Positions 19,101 through 27,720 of a stretch of 38,222 nucleotides of DNA are shown here, piece after piece. The stretch comes from Flavobacteriaceae bacterium (GTDB lineage: Bacteria; Bacteroidota; Bacteroidia; Flavobacteriales; Flavobacteriaceae): contig JABAZC010000054.1 of NCBI GenBank assembly GCA_018608625.1, positions 1-38,222 on the forward strand, written 5' to 3'. The notes beneath the pieces are model-generated. The model made no database searches. It saw only the letters and a program-made list of their open reading frames with translations, and was not told where the DNA came from. How positions within the stretch are numbered: the stretch's first letter is position 1; every line of letters begins with the position of its first letter. The position numbers and the translations under genes are program-made.

Positions 19101-20565
19101 AGAAATCTACAAGTCCTGCAAATTTCAATCTTAAATTCGCATCCATTGTATTTAATTGGCCATTGAATACTTTATTCATCACAAACCCAGAAACCTCTAA
19201 TTCAGAGTAATCATAGTCCCGAAACACAAATGAATCAATCACTCCTCTAATATTGGAATTAACATTCTCCTTACTAAAACCACTCCCAACTATACTAAGG
19301 CTAGACGTCACTAACCCAATCGAAGGATGTCCTATAGCCTTTCCTAGGTTAAAATCCGTAAGGCGAATTTGCCCCTTGTAGGAAGCGTTGTCAATCAACT
19401 CTATTTCATCTAAGTTTAAATCTATAAAAAGATCTCCTATTTCGGTAGAAACGTCCATTATAGCCTTAACATACTTTCTAGTAATATTCGCCTGACCGCT
19501 CATATTAAATCGCCCTAAGGCTCTAAAACCAGACGGGATCGAATTACCTAATACTCTGGGCAATAACGCGACCAGTTCTTCATAGTTTGACGATATTTTC
19601 TCAAAATCGCCGTCAAGCTCAAAATCATCAGAGTTTGACGCAAATAACTTACTGATTCGAAGGTTTCCAATGATTGATGTATTACGGCTGTTGTTTAAAT
19701 TAAACTCTTCAAATAATAAATTTTCTAATGTTCCCGAAAACGAAGTGCTAAACTCAACCTTTTGATTCGCTCCAAACTCATCGTATAATAAACTAAATTC
19801 TTCCAAGTCTAGATTGCTATTTTTAAAAAAACCTGAAACTTGAACCTTTTTTGAAAAGGATTTAAGATCTTTCCGTTGGTAATCAAACTGAAGCTGACCA
19901 TTAACCAACGACGCTAATGTCTCAATGTGTAAATCAGAAAACACCATCCGACTAGGTGTATAAGAAAACTCTGTTTGAAGATTTTTTAATGCAACTCCTC
20001 TAGAGTCTTTAAAAGAAAGTTGCTTTATTTTTGTGTTTATATCAAATCCAGATATCAAAAAATCTGAAGCTAAAATATCGAGATCTCTCAAATCCAAAAC
20101 TTTAGGATTTTTTTTGTTTTCATCTGTAAGACGGAAACTACTATTATATATATTCAAACTTCCTGATGATAGCAAAAATTTATTTGTCTTTTCAATTGGG
20201 TTTTGCCTATCGAACTTATCAGCAAAAAAATCCAAGCTAGTATCACCTTCTCCTTTATACGTTTTTATATGAAAAAAAAGGTTATACATGTCAATATCCC
20301 CAAATTCAAGCTCATTATTAGCAATTTTAGCAAAACTTAAAACAGAAGTATTGAGCTCTGAAACTGAAATCATGGTAGCCCCAAAATGATCCTTTATCAA
20401 AATAGTTTTGAGTTCTACATCCCCATTAAACTGAAGACCTACCTTTTCAATTTTTATATCCGTGCCATAAGCCTCGTTAATTTTACCAGTAGCATAGCTT
20501 CCTAAACTCGTTTGGATCGCTGGAATTGATAAAAAAGCCACCAAAACAATGAAGAACAACCCCAA
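16153..20565 (-). CDS. tamB: TamB-family translocation/assembly (bridge-like lipid transfer) protein
   Basis: 1470 residues as written. An N-terminal signal anchor is followed by a very long run of AsmA/TamB-type beta repeats and a C-terminal TamB (DUF490) domain (about 1030-1450, including GKFQMFGDFIVLSGIYNFSF). TamB spans the periplasm and is implicated in outer-membrane protein assembly and in phospholipid transport between the membranes. The given start is a TTG at 20565, and the anchor it leaves is short and lacks the usual basic N-terminus. The frame stays open upstream to 20620-20622 and encodes NKYLKLAIKVVSI just before it, which is exactly the missing basic part, but no ATG, GTG or TTG lies there. 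An ATG at 20632 is one base out of frame. The true start is therefore unsettled. It is divergent from tsaD. Confidence 0.88.
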   Translation of the reverse strand: MGLFFIVLVAFLSIPAIQTSLGSYATGKINEAYGTDIKIEKVGLQFNGDVELKTILIKDHFGATMISVSELNTSVLSFAKIANNELEFGDIDMYNLFFHIKTYKGEGDTSLDFFADKFDRQNPIEKTNKFLLSSGSLNIYNSSFRLTDENKKNPKVLDLRDLDILASDFLISGFDINTKIKQLSFKDSRGVALKNLQTEFSYTPSRMVFSDLHIETLASLVNGQLQFDYQRKDLKSFSKKVQVSGFFKNSNLDLEEFSLLYDEFGANQKVEFSTSFSGTLENLLFEEFNLNNSRNTSIIGNLRISKLFASNSDDFELDGDFEKISSNYEELVALLPRVLGNSIPSGFRALGRFNMSGQANITRKYVKAIMDVSTEIGDLFIDLNLDEIELIDNASYKGQIRLTDFNLGKAIGHPSIGLVTSSLSIVGSGFSKENVNSNIRGVIDSFVFRDYDYSELEVSGFVMNKVFNGQLNTMDANLRLKFAGLVDFSGAENIYDFSALIDYANLNALQLVDRDQTSILTGEMFVDMKGSSIDDAYGVISFKDALYENQNNRYEFKDFEITSTFDHNIIRTVQVNSPEIVIGSLKGKFSINDLPDLMRNSLGDIYTNSNPSQVVDDQYLNFNFKVYSKVIELFYPDIKLGPNTSVKGRLESDPKKFKLTFRSPSIEMDDFFADKIKVQLINDNPLFNSYIEVDSIATKYYNASEFSLINVTLNDTLYVKSKFKGGEESKDIFDLNLYYTINEADKSVVGVKKSTAIFKETPWLINSSQNGLNKITFDRDFREVLIDNLIMSYDNEEIRLNALLESSGNRSLDLEFKNVDLSKVTPSVKNLKLDGNLNGILNISEIQSIYLPKSSLTIDNFKVNDFNLGSFKSNIQGNQSLTNYDVSVSLKEDENESLSVIGSFDVSGPNSNLALDISFSDFILKPLNPFGAGVITNIQGSVSGFTSVSGRLEKPQMEGRLVLNNGGFAIPYLNVGYDFSDATVINLEKQSFIFDQAIMNDVDYQSKAYLNGGISHNNFSNWFLDLNIDSDRLMVLNTIEQDESLYYGTAFVDGDINIYGPTDQLFIEANVGTSKGTIFKIPLNDSEILSESSYINFLSSEQKLSQSIVEVFEIDDVKGLEMEFNMDINDDAEIEIVIDKQTGSSIIGRGNGSMLAQVNTKGKFQMFGDFIVLSGIYNFSFGRIIQKKFKVVKDGTMAWDGSPLNADINIKAIYDGINVNPSTLLDNPINQSIPTEVEVHLTGQLEKPDLNFDIRFPGINSTLNSELADRLRDKDRKEFQALSLLATGAFRSELTLDSQDAFGLVSDGVTSMLNELFADDDDKVQLGIDLDLGKTTPNYETDSRVGVTVSTKISDNILINGKIGVPVGGVSETTVAGDFDVEVLLNEDRTLSLKFFNKENSIQNFGEQIGYTQGVGLSYNIEFDNLKEFLEALFKKQQQKIKFTNPSGDNTSIPKFMNFKENIPEKPANN

Positions 20566-20755
20566 GATTGATACAACTTTTAATGCTATTTTAAGATATT
20601 TATTGATAGGCTGTAGAGGTTATTTTATTCATAATTTAACTATTAATACTAAAATTTAAACTCTGTAAAGCATTTATTTAACTGCTATTTTTTTTATTTC
20701 TTTGCAGTAGTCTAATTAATAGATTAAATTATACCTAATTATATTTACAAATTAA

Positions 20756-20782
20756 ATGAATATTCTGACAAAATCGTCTTAA
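20756..20782 (+). other. Possible 8-codon leader ORF abutting tsaD
   Basis: ATG at 20756 encodes MNILTKSS and its TAA stop (20780-20782) overlaps the tsaD ATG in the sequence TAATG. This arrangement allows translational coupling or leader control. Its shortness means it could be chance. The surrounding 216-base divergent spacer to tamB shows no clear TAnnTTTG box on either strand. Confidence 0.25.
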
Positions 20783-21804
20783 TGAGCTTAAAAAATATAT
20801 ACATTTTAGGAATTGAATCTTCTTGCGATGATACAGCTGCGGCTGTTCTACGCAATGGAGAAACACTAAGCAATGTCATTGCAACGCAAGAAATTCACAA
20901 ATTATATGGGGGGGTAGTTCCTGAATTAGCATCAAGAGCACACCAACAAAATATTGTTCCTGTGGTTGATCAAGCCCTAAAAAAGGCCGGTATTTCCTTA
21001 ACCGATTTGGACGCAGTTGCATTTACACAAGGGCCTGGTCTTATGGGCTCTTTGTTAGTTGGAACTTCATTTGCAAAATCACTCGCTTACGGGCTGGATA
21101 TTCCATTAATTGACGTAAATCACATGCAAGCCCATATATTAGCTCACTTTATAGAAGAAGCTGGATACAATAAACCTTCGTTTCCATTTATTGCGATGAC
21201 CATCTCTGGAGGACACACACAAATAGTGCGTGTTGACAACTATTTTAAAATGACTGTAATCGGAGAAACCATTGATGATGCAGTAGGTGAAGCTTTTGAC
21301 AAAAGCGGCAAAATTCTAGGATTAGGATATCCCGCGGGACCAGAAATTGACAAACGCGCAAAACTTGGAAACCCAAAAGCATTCAAGTTCACAAAACCAA
21401 AAGTAAAGGGACTAAATTTCAGTTTTTCAGGCCTAAAAACAGCCATCTTATATTTCGTTCAGAAACAAGTCAAAGAAAACCCTCAATTTATTGAAGAAAA
21501 TCTCAACGATATTTGCGCATCAATACAGTATACTATTATTGAGATTTTAATGGACAAATTAAAATTAGCAGTTTCAGAAACAGGAATTAATCAGATTGCG
21601 ATTGGTGGAGGGGTTTCTGCAAACTCAGGGATCAGAGGTGCATTAAAACAAGCGGAAAGCCAACATGGCTGGACCACTTATTTACCTGCTTTTGAGTTTA
21701 CAACAGATAATGCTGCAATGATTGCAATTGTAGGGTATTTAAAGTTTAAAAATAAACAGTATGCAGACCAATCCATTATGGCCTCATCACGACTAAAAAT
21801 ATAA
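20782..21804 (+). CDS. tsaD: tRNA N6-threonylcarbamoyladenosine synthase catalytic subunit TsaD
   Basis: 340 residues, usual length. TsaD moves the threonylcarbamoyl group onto A37 of tRNAs that read ANN codons, working with TsaB and TsaE. N-terminal ILGIESSCDDTAAAVL, GPGLMGSLLVGTSFAKSLA, the metal-binding NHMQAH (H114, H118), SGGHTQIV, and the C-terminal TDNAAMIA (third metal ligand Asp) are all present. The ATG at 20782 gives MSLKNIYILGIESS, the expected start. It opens a plus-strand block that continues with rsmE 5 bases later, so several RNA-modification genes share its transcript. Confidence 0.97.
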   Translation: MSLKNIYILGIESSCDDTAAAVLRNGETLSNVIATQEIHKLYGGVVPELASRAHQQNIVPVVDQALKKAGISLTDLDAVAFTQGPGLMGSLLVGTSFAKSLAYGLDIPLIDVNHMQAHILAHFIEEAGYNKPSFPFIAMTISGGHTQIVRVDNYFKMTVIGETIDDAVGEAFDKSGKILGLGYPAGPEIDKRAKLGNPKAFKFTKPKVKGLNFSFSGLKTAILYFVQKQVKENPQFIEENLNDICASIQYTIIEILMDKLKLAVSETGINQIAIGGGVSANSGIRGALKQAESQHGWTTYLPAFEFTTDNAAMIAIVGYLKFKNKQYADQSIMASSRLKI

Positions 21805-21809
21805 AGCAA

Positions 21810-22514
21810 ATGCAATTATTTTATAACTCAGAACTCGACCAAACTACAAAGACCTTTAATTTCTCGAAAGATGAAAGTCGTCATATTGTAAAAGTATTGC
21901 GTAAATCTACTGGTGACATTTTAATGATCACCAATGGGATTGGGTGGACCTTTGAAGCCGAAGTTGTGATTCCCAACCACAATAAGTGCGTTGTTAATAT
22001 ATTAAATTCCAAATATGAGCCACCAAAAGACTACTCTGTTCATCTAGTGGTATGTCCCACAAAAATGAACGATCGCTACGAATGGTTTTTAGAAAAAGCT
22101 ACAGAAATAGGAGTGACAGTAATTACACCCATCATTAGTCATAATAGCGAAAGAAAAGTAGTTAAAACGGAACGGTTTGAGAAGATTATACAATCGGCGA
22201 TGAAACAATCTCTACACCCGTACCTACCATCGCTGGAGGCTGCAGTCACTTTTTCCGAATTTATAAAAAAACCCCAAGAGGGAAAGACTTTTATTGCACA
22301 TTGTGATAAGGGAGAAAAATTAAAATTTAAAAACCAGGTTGAACCGGGTAAATCTATCACAATCTTGATTGGGCCAGAGGGTGATTTTAGCAATCAAGAA
22401 ATCGCAACCGCTATGGAAAACAACTACATACCTGTATCTTTAGGCAACTCAAGGCTACGAACCGAAACCGCAGCTATTGTAGCCTGTCATACTATCCAAC
22501 TTTGTAATGAATAA
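21810..22514 (+). CDS. rsmE: 16S rRNA (uracil(1498)-N(3))-methyltransferase RsmE
   Basis: 234 residues. It methylates N3 of U1498 in the 16S rRNA decoding centre using S-adenosylmethionine. An N-terminal PUA-like part (with SRHIVKVLRKSTGD) precedes the SPOUT trefoil-knot domain, recognised by LIGPEGDFSNQEI and the C-terminal SLGNSRLRTETAAI. It starts 5 bases after tsaD, and its last 8 bases overlap the start of the DUF4159 gene, which implies translational coupling. Confidence 0.95.
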   Translation: MQLFYNSELDQTTKTFNFSKDESRHIVKVLRKSTGDILMITNGIGWTFEAEVVIPNHNKCVVNILNSKYEPPKDYSVHLVVCPTKMNDRYEWFLEKATEIGVTVITPIISHNSERKVVKTERFEKIIQSAMKQSLHPYLPSLEAAVTFSEFIKKPQEGKTFIAHCDKGEKLKFKNQVEPGKSITILIGPEGDFSNQEIATAMENNYIPVSLGNSRLRTETAAIVACHTIQLCNE

Positions 22515-23151
22515 ACGAGTAATATATTTAATTTTTATCTGTGGCCTGAACTTTTGTACAAGCCAAAGTATCGCTGTTTTAAAATATGATGGTGGAGGCG
22601 ACTGGTACAGCAATCCAACTGCACTTAAAAATTTAATTCAGTTCTGTAATACAAATATCGAAACCGCAATTAACACAAAACCAGAATTTGTAGAAGCTGG
22701 AAGTACAGCTATATTTGAGTATCCATTTCTTCACATGACGGGACACGGAAATGTAGTGTTTTCGGAAAGTGACACCAAAAACTTAAGGATGTACTTATTG
22801 TCTGGGGGGTTTTTACATATTGATGATAACTACGGCATGAAGCCTTATGTCATAAAAGCTCTTGATAAGTTGTTTCCGGACAAAAAAATGACAGAAATCC
22901 AGTTATCTCACCCTATTTACAATAACGTATATCCCTTTCCAAAAGGACTTCCTAAAATTCATGAACATGATGGTTTAGCGCCCAGAGCACTAGGCTATTT
23001 TCATGAAAGTAAGTTAATATTACTATTCACCTACGAAAGTGATTTAGGAGATGGCTGGGAAGATGAAAATATACATAACGATCCAGAAGAGGTTAGATTA
23101 ATAGCTTTAAAAATGGGGGCCAACATTATAAAATATGCCTTTGAAAACTAA
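22507..23151 (+). CDS. DUF4159-domain exported protein
   Basis: 214 residues. A signal peptide (about 1-19) precedes a single DUF4159 domain, recognisable from VLKYDGGGDWYSNPTALKNL, LLSGGFLHIDDNYG and GWEDENIHNDPEEVRL. The family function is not established; the fold is related to glutamine-amidotransferase-like domains as far as I recall. The role in the periplasm is unknown. It overlaps rsmE by 8 bases (ATGAATAA) and ends 7 bases before the next start, so it is firmly embedded in an RNA-modification operon although it is exported itself. That neighbourhood is probably conserved in flavobacteria, but its meaning is unclear. Confidence 0.87.
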   Translation: MNKRVIYLIFICGLNFCTSQSIAVLKYDGGGDWYSNPTALKNLIQFCNTNIETAINTKPEFVEAGSTAIFEYPFLHMTGHGNVVFSESDTKNLRMYLLSGGFLHIDDNYGMKPYVIKALDKLFPDKKMTEIQLSHPIYNNVYPFPKGLPKIHEHDGLAPRALGYFHESKLILLFTYESDLGDGWEDENIHNDPEEVRLIALKMGANIIKYAFEN

Positions 23152-23158
23152 AGCGACC

Positions 23159-23686
23159 ATGCAATTAGACCATTACACATCCAAGTTTTCAAGAAAAACC
23201 TTTCCAATTATTTTAGTGAGTGACAACGTAACTCATGCTGCTAATATCGGAAGCCTGTTTAGAACAGCAGATGCTTTTGGAGTCGCCCATTTAATCTTAG
23301 GCGGAAGTGCTGTAGAGCTTGGAAGAAAATTTACTAAAACCTCAAGAGCAACTGAGCGATCAATTTCTTTTGAACAAGCTGAAAATACAATAAGTAAAAT
23401 AAGAGATTTAAAGTCTGAAAACTACGTGATAATAAGTCTTGAAATCACAGAGAAAAGTATTCCAATATCTAACTTAAAACTCACTAAAAACAGTAAGATT
23501 GTCTTCATTGTTGGTGACGAAAAACACGGAGTTTCAGCATCAATTCTAGAGATTTCTGACCACATCGTTCACATTGAAATGTACGGTCAAAATAGCAGTA
23601 TGAATGTAGCACAAGCAGCCAGTATAGGACTCTATGAATTTACGAAAAAAATAAACACAATAACCCCTAAACCTTTACGTGAATAA
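23159..23686 (+). CDS. TrmH-family (SpoU) RNA 2'-O-ribose methyltransferase
   Basis: 175 residues from the ATG at 23159, which gives MQLDHYTSKF. An earlier in-frame ATG at 23135 would overlap the DUF4159 gene by 17 bases and add residues not expected in the family. The three SpoU motifs are clear: VTHAANIGSLFRTADAFGV (motif 1), IVFIVGDEKHGVS (motif 2) and NSSMNVAQAASIGLYEF (motif 3). It should methylate a ribose 2'-OH in tRNA or rRNA with a SPOUT knot; the exact nucleotide cannot be deduced. It is short, with no separate RNA-binding domain, which resembles TrmL/TrmH-type tRNA enzymes. Its last 8 bases overlap the next gene. Confidence 0.9.
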   Translation: MQLDHYTSKFSRKTFPIILVSDNVTHAANIGSLFRTADAFGVAHLILGGSAVELGRKFTKTSRATERSISFEQAENTISKIRDLKSENYVIISLEITEKSIPISNLKLTKNSKIVFIVGDEKHGVSASILEISDHIVHIEMYGQNSSMNVAQAASIGLYEFTKKINTITPKPLRE

Positions 23687-24866
23687 AAATATACTAAATA
23701 CTGATATTCAATCTTTTATATCTAAAAATATTAACTCTAATACATACGATTTAATACTCAAAGGGAGTGTTTTTGATGGAGTTGAAATCAAAGCAATTAT
23801 TGAACAAATTGAAGCTAAGAAAAAATGTGAATCAAAACTAAAAAAATGGTTTCAAAGCCCTAATATATATTACCCCAATAAACTAAACATTGAGCAAACC
23901 TCATCAGAAATCACAGCACTTATTAAAAGCAATCTAATTAGCGGCAAATCATTAGCAGATATCACTGGTGGCTTTGGTGTGGATAGTTATTATTTTTCTA
24001 AACAATTTAAAACAGTCGTTCACTGCGAAATGAATATCAAACTGGCTAAAATAGCAGCGCACAATTTCACTATTTTAAAAGCCAATAACATCATTACCAA
24101 ATGCACAAACGGATTAGAATTTCTCAAAAATACTGAAGAAAAATTTGAATGGATTTATATTGACCCCTCGCGCCGCGATACACAAAATAAAAAAAAGTTT
24201 CTAATTGAAGACTGTAGTCCAAATATCTTAAAACATCAAGCCCTAATTTTTAGTCATAGTAAAAATGTACTAATTAAAATGTCACCAATGCTGGACATCA
24301 GCAATGCACTTCAAGCGTTAAAGCACGTAAGTAAGGTTTATATTTTGGCTGTAAAAAACGAAGTTAAAGAGCTATTATTTATACAAGAAAAAGAAAGTAA
24401 TTCAGAAGTTACTATAAACACCATTAACACGTATCCATACAGAACTGAACACTTTTCTTTCAAAGTATCTCAGGAGAAAACCGCTGAAACAACATTTAGC
24501 ACCCCGCAGCGCTTTCTCTACGAACCAAATACAGCCGTAATGAAATCTGGAGCTTTCAGATTGATATCGGAATATTTTAAAATCGATAAACTCGAACTAA
24601 ATACACATTTATACACAAGCGACAGAATAATCGAAGGTTTCCCTGGAAAAATATATGAAATATCTTCAATACGTCCCTATCACAAAAAAACACTAAAGAG
24701 TATTATTGGCGGACGGAAAGCAAATTTAAAAACTCGTAATTTCACCGAAAAAATAGATTCTATAAAACAGTATTTCAAAATCTCTGATGGTGGTGAAAAC
24801 TATATTTTTTTCACTAGCAGCTTGGGTAATAAAATTTCACTTGAGTGTCATCTTGCAGCGACATGA
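23679..24866 (+). CDS. THUMP-like-domain class I SAM-dependent methyltransferase
   Basis: 395 residues starting at a GTG (23679) that overlaps the TrmH-family stop in the string GTGAATAA. An N-terminal helical region (about 1-85) precedes a Rossmann methyltransferase with motif I LADITGGFGVDSYYFS (about 97-112) and motif IV WIYIDPSRRD (about 160-169). The C-terminal part, including STPQRFLYEPNTAVMKSG, matches what is called a THUMP-like domain in Bacteroidota. The DPSRRD motif suggests a nucleic-acid base methyltransferase, and the operon context suggests RNA. The target is unknown. Confidence 0.85.
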   Translation: MNKNILNTDIQSFISKNINSNTYDLILKGSVFDGVEIKAIIEQIEAKKKCESKLKKWFQSPNIYYPNKLNIEQTSSEITALIKSNLISGKSLADITGGFGVDSYYFSKQFKTVVHCEMNIKLAKIAAHNFTILKANNIITKCTNGLEFLKNTEEKFEWIYIDPSRRDTQNKKKFLIEDCSPNILKHQALIFSHSKNVLIKMSPMLDISNALQALKHVSKVYILAVKNEVKELLFIQEKESNSEVTINTINTYPYRTEHFSFKVSQEKTAETTFSTPQRFLYEPNTAVMKSGAFRLISEYFKIDKLELNTHLYTSDRIIEGFPGKIYEISSIRPYHKKTLKSIIGGRKANLKTRNFTEKIDSIKQYFKISDGGENYIFFTSSLGNKISLECHLAAT

Positions 24867-24922
24867 ATCGAATTTGACATATATTATATATAATTAACTA
24901 AAAAGACTACTCAACTGTTAAG

Positions 24923-25390
24923 TTAAAGACTCTTAGATATCGCTAAAGACCTTAACCCCTCAAATACCACTACACTTACAGCATTAGCCAAGTTTAAACT
25001 CCTAACATGTGGACTATAAATAGGTATTTTAAATAATTTATCGCCATTGTTTCCCAACAATTTATTTGGCAAACCAACAGACTCTTTTCCAAAAACAAAA
25101 AATAAATTATCTTCATAATCTATCTCTGTGTAATTTTTATCTGCACCTGCAGAAAGAAAAACCATCTTCTCGTTTATGTTAATAGATAAAAAATCTTCTA
25201 AACTATTATATGTTTTAACCGAAATATGCTTCCAATAATCCAACCCAGCTCGCTTAAGACGTGCATCAGTTAATTCAAACCCAAACGGCTTTACTAAGTG
25301 CAATACAGAACCAGAAGCCAAACTAAGTCTACCAATATTTCCAGTATTGTTTGGGATTTCAGGTTCAACGAGTACAATATTAAAAGCCAT
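24923..25390 (-). CDS. trmL: tRNA (cytidine(34)-2'-O)-methyltransferase TrmL
   Basis: 155 residues, the normal length. TrmL methylates the wobble ribose (Cm34 or cmnm5Um34) of certain leucine tRNAs. The SPOUT motifs are clear: IVLVEPEIPNNTGNIGRLSL, then LFFVFGKESVGLP, and the C-terminal PIYSPHVRSLNLANAVSVVV. It converges with the THUMP-like methyltransferase across 56 bases and lies opposite the other RNA-modification genes. A 191-base gap separates it from the DUF255 gene upstream on the same strand, with a hairpin in that gap, so it probably has its own promoter. Confidence 0.94.
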   Translation of the reverse strand: MAFNIVLVEPEIPNNTGNIGRLSLASGSVLHLVKPFGFELTDARLKRAGLDYWKHISVKTYNSLEDFLSININEKMVFLSAGADKNYTEIDYEDNLFFVFGKESVGLPNKLLGNNGDKLFKIPIYSPHVRSLNLANAVSVVVFEGLRSLAISKSL

Positions 25391-25427
25391 TAGGTTATTT
25401 TTTTATCAAAAATAAGAACAAAGTAAT

Positions 25428-25455
25428 AAAACCTTACTATAAATAATAAGGTTTT
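25428..25455 (-). terminator. Hairpin between the DUF255 gene and trmL
   Basis: AAAACCTTA and TAAGGTTTT form a perfect 9-bp stem with a 10-base loop. It lies 127-154 bases downstream of the DUF255 stop and about 38 bases upstream of trmL. The T's of the stem itself could serve as a weak U-run. It could end DUF255 transcription or act in the trmL leader. Confidence 0.4.
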
Positions 25456-25581
25456 TGATTGATAAAAAATTTAATCACAAAACTCCGAAGAAATTAATTT
25501 ATCAGATGATTTAATAGATTATTTATTGAAAATATATTAACTTTTTTATGACGAAGGGCTTAAAAAATAGCGTATTTGCGA

Positions 25582-27720
25582 CTAATTATTAAGTTGTTTT
25601 AAGGCAACACTTGAAATAGTTGTAGGAAAATTACATGAATTATTGACACAGACATATATCATAGTACTATTTTCTACAAAACGATTTTCCAATAATGGCA
25701 ACTCAATATTATTTTCAATGAACATTTTATTTTTTAAGATAGAGGTTCTAGCACAAATAATTTTATTAGGAATATACTCCTTGTTTATATCCTTTATTTT
25801 CTGAATAGCATCTTCACCAAGAATTGCTACCTCGTAAAAGCTAGAGCTTAAATTACTATATACAGTAATCCAGTTTGAATATGATGAAGGATAGCTTTCA
25901 ATTATCGGAACCATATTGTGTACCATTTGGCGGCTTATTTTTAAATAGTTCTTATCTCCAAATAAATGGCCAAGCTTTAATAAATTATTAGCCATAATAG
26001 AATTTGATGCTGGAATAACATTATCCTCAAGTTCTGTTTTTTTAGCGATTAGCTGTGAGTCCACATCAGACGTGAAAAAAAACATATTAGAATTTTTGTC
26101 ATAGAAATGTTCGAATGTGTAATCCATAAGTCTTTTACAAAGTATCAGCCATTTTTCTTCAAGTGAAGCCTCATACAATGATATATATGCATCAATCAGT
26201 GTCGCATAATCTTCTAGATAGGCATTAATCGTTGATTCTTTATTTTTATAACTTCTAAACAAACTACCGTCTTTTTTAATGAGTTTGTCTTCAATGAAGG
26301 AAGCGTTTTTAATAGCAATTGTTAACAAATGATTATCGTCAAAAACACGGTATGCATCCACATATCCCTTTAGCATTAGTGCATTCCAGGAGGTTAGTAT
26401 TTTGTCGTCTAAACGCGGTGGTTTTCGTTTTTCACGTTCAGCTAAAAGCTTCCTTTTCCATTCGCCTATCTTACTTTTTAAATCAGTTAAATCAAGTTTG
26501 TGTATGTCTGCAAATTCCTTATCACTGTTTGATCTAATTAAGTTGTAATTTTCATGCTCCCAAAAGCCATAATCATTAATGTTATAATACTTAGAGAATA
26601 AATCATAGTCAGATCGAATTATCTTTTGAAGTTCTGTTTTTTTCCAGACATAATAAGCACCTTCCTCAAGAACATTTTCTTCGTTGACACTGTCGGCATC
26701 TAATGAAGAATAAAATCCTCCATCTTTGTGCAATAATTCACGTTCAATAAAATCTAATGTATTGTAGACGGTTTCTTTGTAGAGTTCATTTTTGGTAATT
26801 AAAAAGGCATCGGAGTATAAACTAACTAGCTGACCATTGTCATAGAGCATTTTCTCAAAATGAGGAATATGCCATTTTTCGTCAACTGAATACCTGGCAA
26901 ATCCACCACCAACTTGGTCAAAGAGACCTCCATAGGCCATTCTTTTTAGGGTTGTGTTCACATAGTTTTTGAGTTGCCTGTGTTTAGTTTTGTAAGCATG
27001 CCTCATTAAAAACTGATAATTTGTAGGCATTGGGAACTTTGGTGTCCTATTAAGTCCACCAAAATCATAATCAAACGATTCTGACCACTTTTCGACACAT
27101 TTTTGAATATAATTTTCTGAGAAAAAAATTTCTTTCTTATTTAGAACAACTAAATTCGACTGTTGAACTCCTTCTGTGAGCTTCATTGCATATTCGACTG
27201 TTTTAGCCGAATCCTTTTCATATAAATCAGAAATTTGAATTAAAGCATTAGTCCAGTTATCCTTACCAAAATATGTCCCCCCCCAAATAGGTCTTCCGTC
27301 AGGCAAGGCTATACAATTTAGAGGCCATCCGCCACTTCCAGTTATGAGCTGAACGGCATTCATATACACTTGATCAACATCAGGGCGCTCTTCTCTATCT
27401 ACTTTAATATTAATAAAATTATCATTCATTATTTTAGCAACCTCTTCGCTCTCAAAACTTTCGTTCTCCATGACATGACACCAATGACAGGCCGAATAAC
27501 CTATGGAGATTAAAATTAACTTATTTTCTCTTTTAGCCAATGATAAAGTTTCGTCATTCCATGCATACCAATTGACCGGGTTGTGAGCATGTTGTAACAA
27601 ATAGGGACTTGTTTCAGATATTAAACTATTAGTAAACTTATGTTTCTGCATAAAGGAAGTAGGTTTTTGGTTACAATTAAGAAATAACAGAGAAAGTAAT
27701 AAGAGAGACTTATATTTCAT
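25582..27720 (-). CDS. DUF255 thioredoxin-like lipoprotein (YyaL/SPATA20 family)
   Basis: 712 residues from the ATG at 27720; the TTG at 27738 only adds six residues before the signal. The N-terminus is a lipoprotein signal with lipobox LFLNC (C16), so it is anchored in the membrane facing the periplasm. The thioredoxin-like DUF255 domain follows (about 30-190) with [24 protein letters not shown] (C78, C81, H82) and [14 protein letters not shown]. The rest (about 200-700) is an alpha/alpha toroid like that of N-acylglucosamine 2-epimerases, with DARYSV-like and LTSWNALM motifs. Biochemical function is not established. Many homologues are cytoplasmic, so the lipoprotein signal is notable. It is a single gene, divergent from the SGNH hydrolase gene. 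Confidence 0.9.
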   Translation of the reverse strand: MKYKSLLLLSLLFLNCNQKPTSFMQKHKFTNSLISETSPYLLQHAHNPVNWYAWNDETLSLAKRENKLILISIGYSACHWCHVMENESFESEEVAKIMNDNFINIKVDREERPDVDQVYMNAVQLITGSGGWPLNCIALPDGRPIWGGTYFGKDNWTNALIQISDLYEKDSAKTVEYAMKLTEGVQQSNLVVLNKKEIFFSENYIQKCVEKWSESFDYDFGGLNRTPKFPMPTNYQFLMRHAYKTKHRQLKNYVNTTLKRMAYGGLFDQVGGGFARYSVDEKWHIPHFEKMLYDNGQLVSLYSDAFLITKNELYKETVYNTLDFIERELLHKDGGFYSSLDADSVNEENVLEEGAYYVWKKTELQKIIRSDYDLFSKYYNINDYGFWEHENYNLIRSNSDKEFADIHKLDLTDLKSKIGEWKRKLLAEREKRKPPRLDDKILTSWNALMLKGYVDAYRVFDDNHLLTIAIKNASFIEDKLIKKDGSLFRSYKNKESTINAYLEDYATLIDAYISLYEASLEEKWLILCKRLMDYTFEHFYDKNSNMFFFTSDVDSQLIAKKTELEDNVIPASNSIMANNLLKLGHLFGDKNYLKISRQMVHNMVPIIESYPSSYSNWITVYSNLSSSFYEVAILGEDAIQKIKDINKEYIPNKIICARTSILKNKMFIENNIELPLLENRFVENSTMIYVCVNNSCNFPTTISSVALKQLNN

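Noticed and set aside
23135-23158. Upstream ATG for the TrmH-family gene
   Set aside because: It overlaps the DUF4159 gene by 17 bases and adds eight residues unlike the family; the ATG at 23159 is better.
24867-24922. Possible terminator between converging methyltransferase genes
   Set aside because: Only AT-rich, short and imperfect repeats (TTAACT/AGTTAA); no stem with GC content and no clean U-run.
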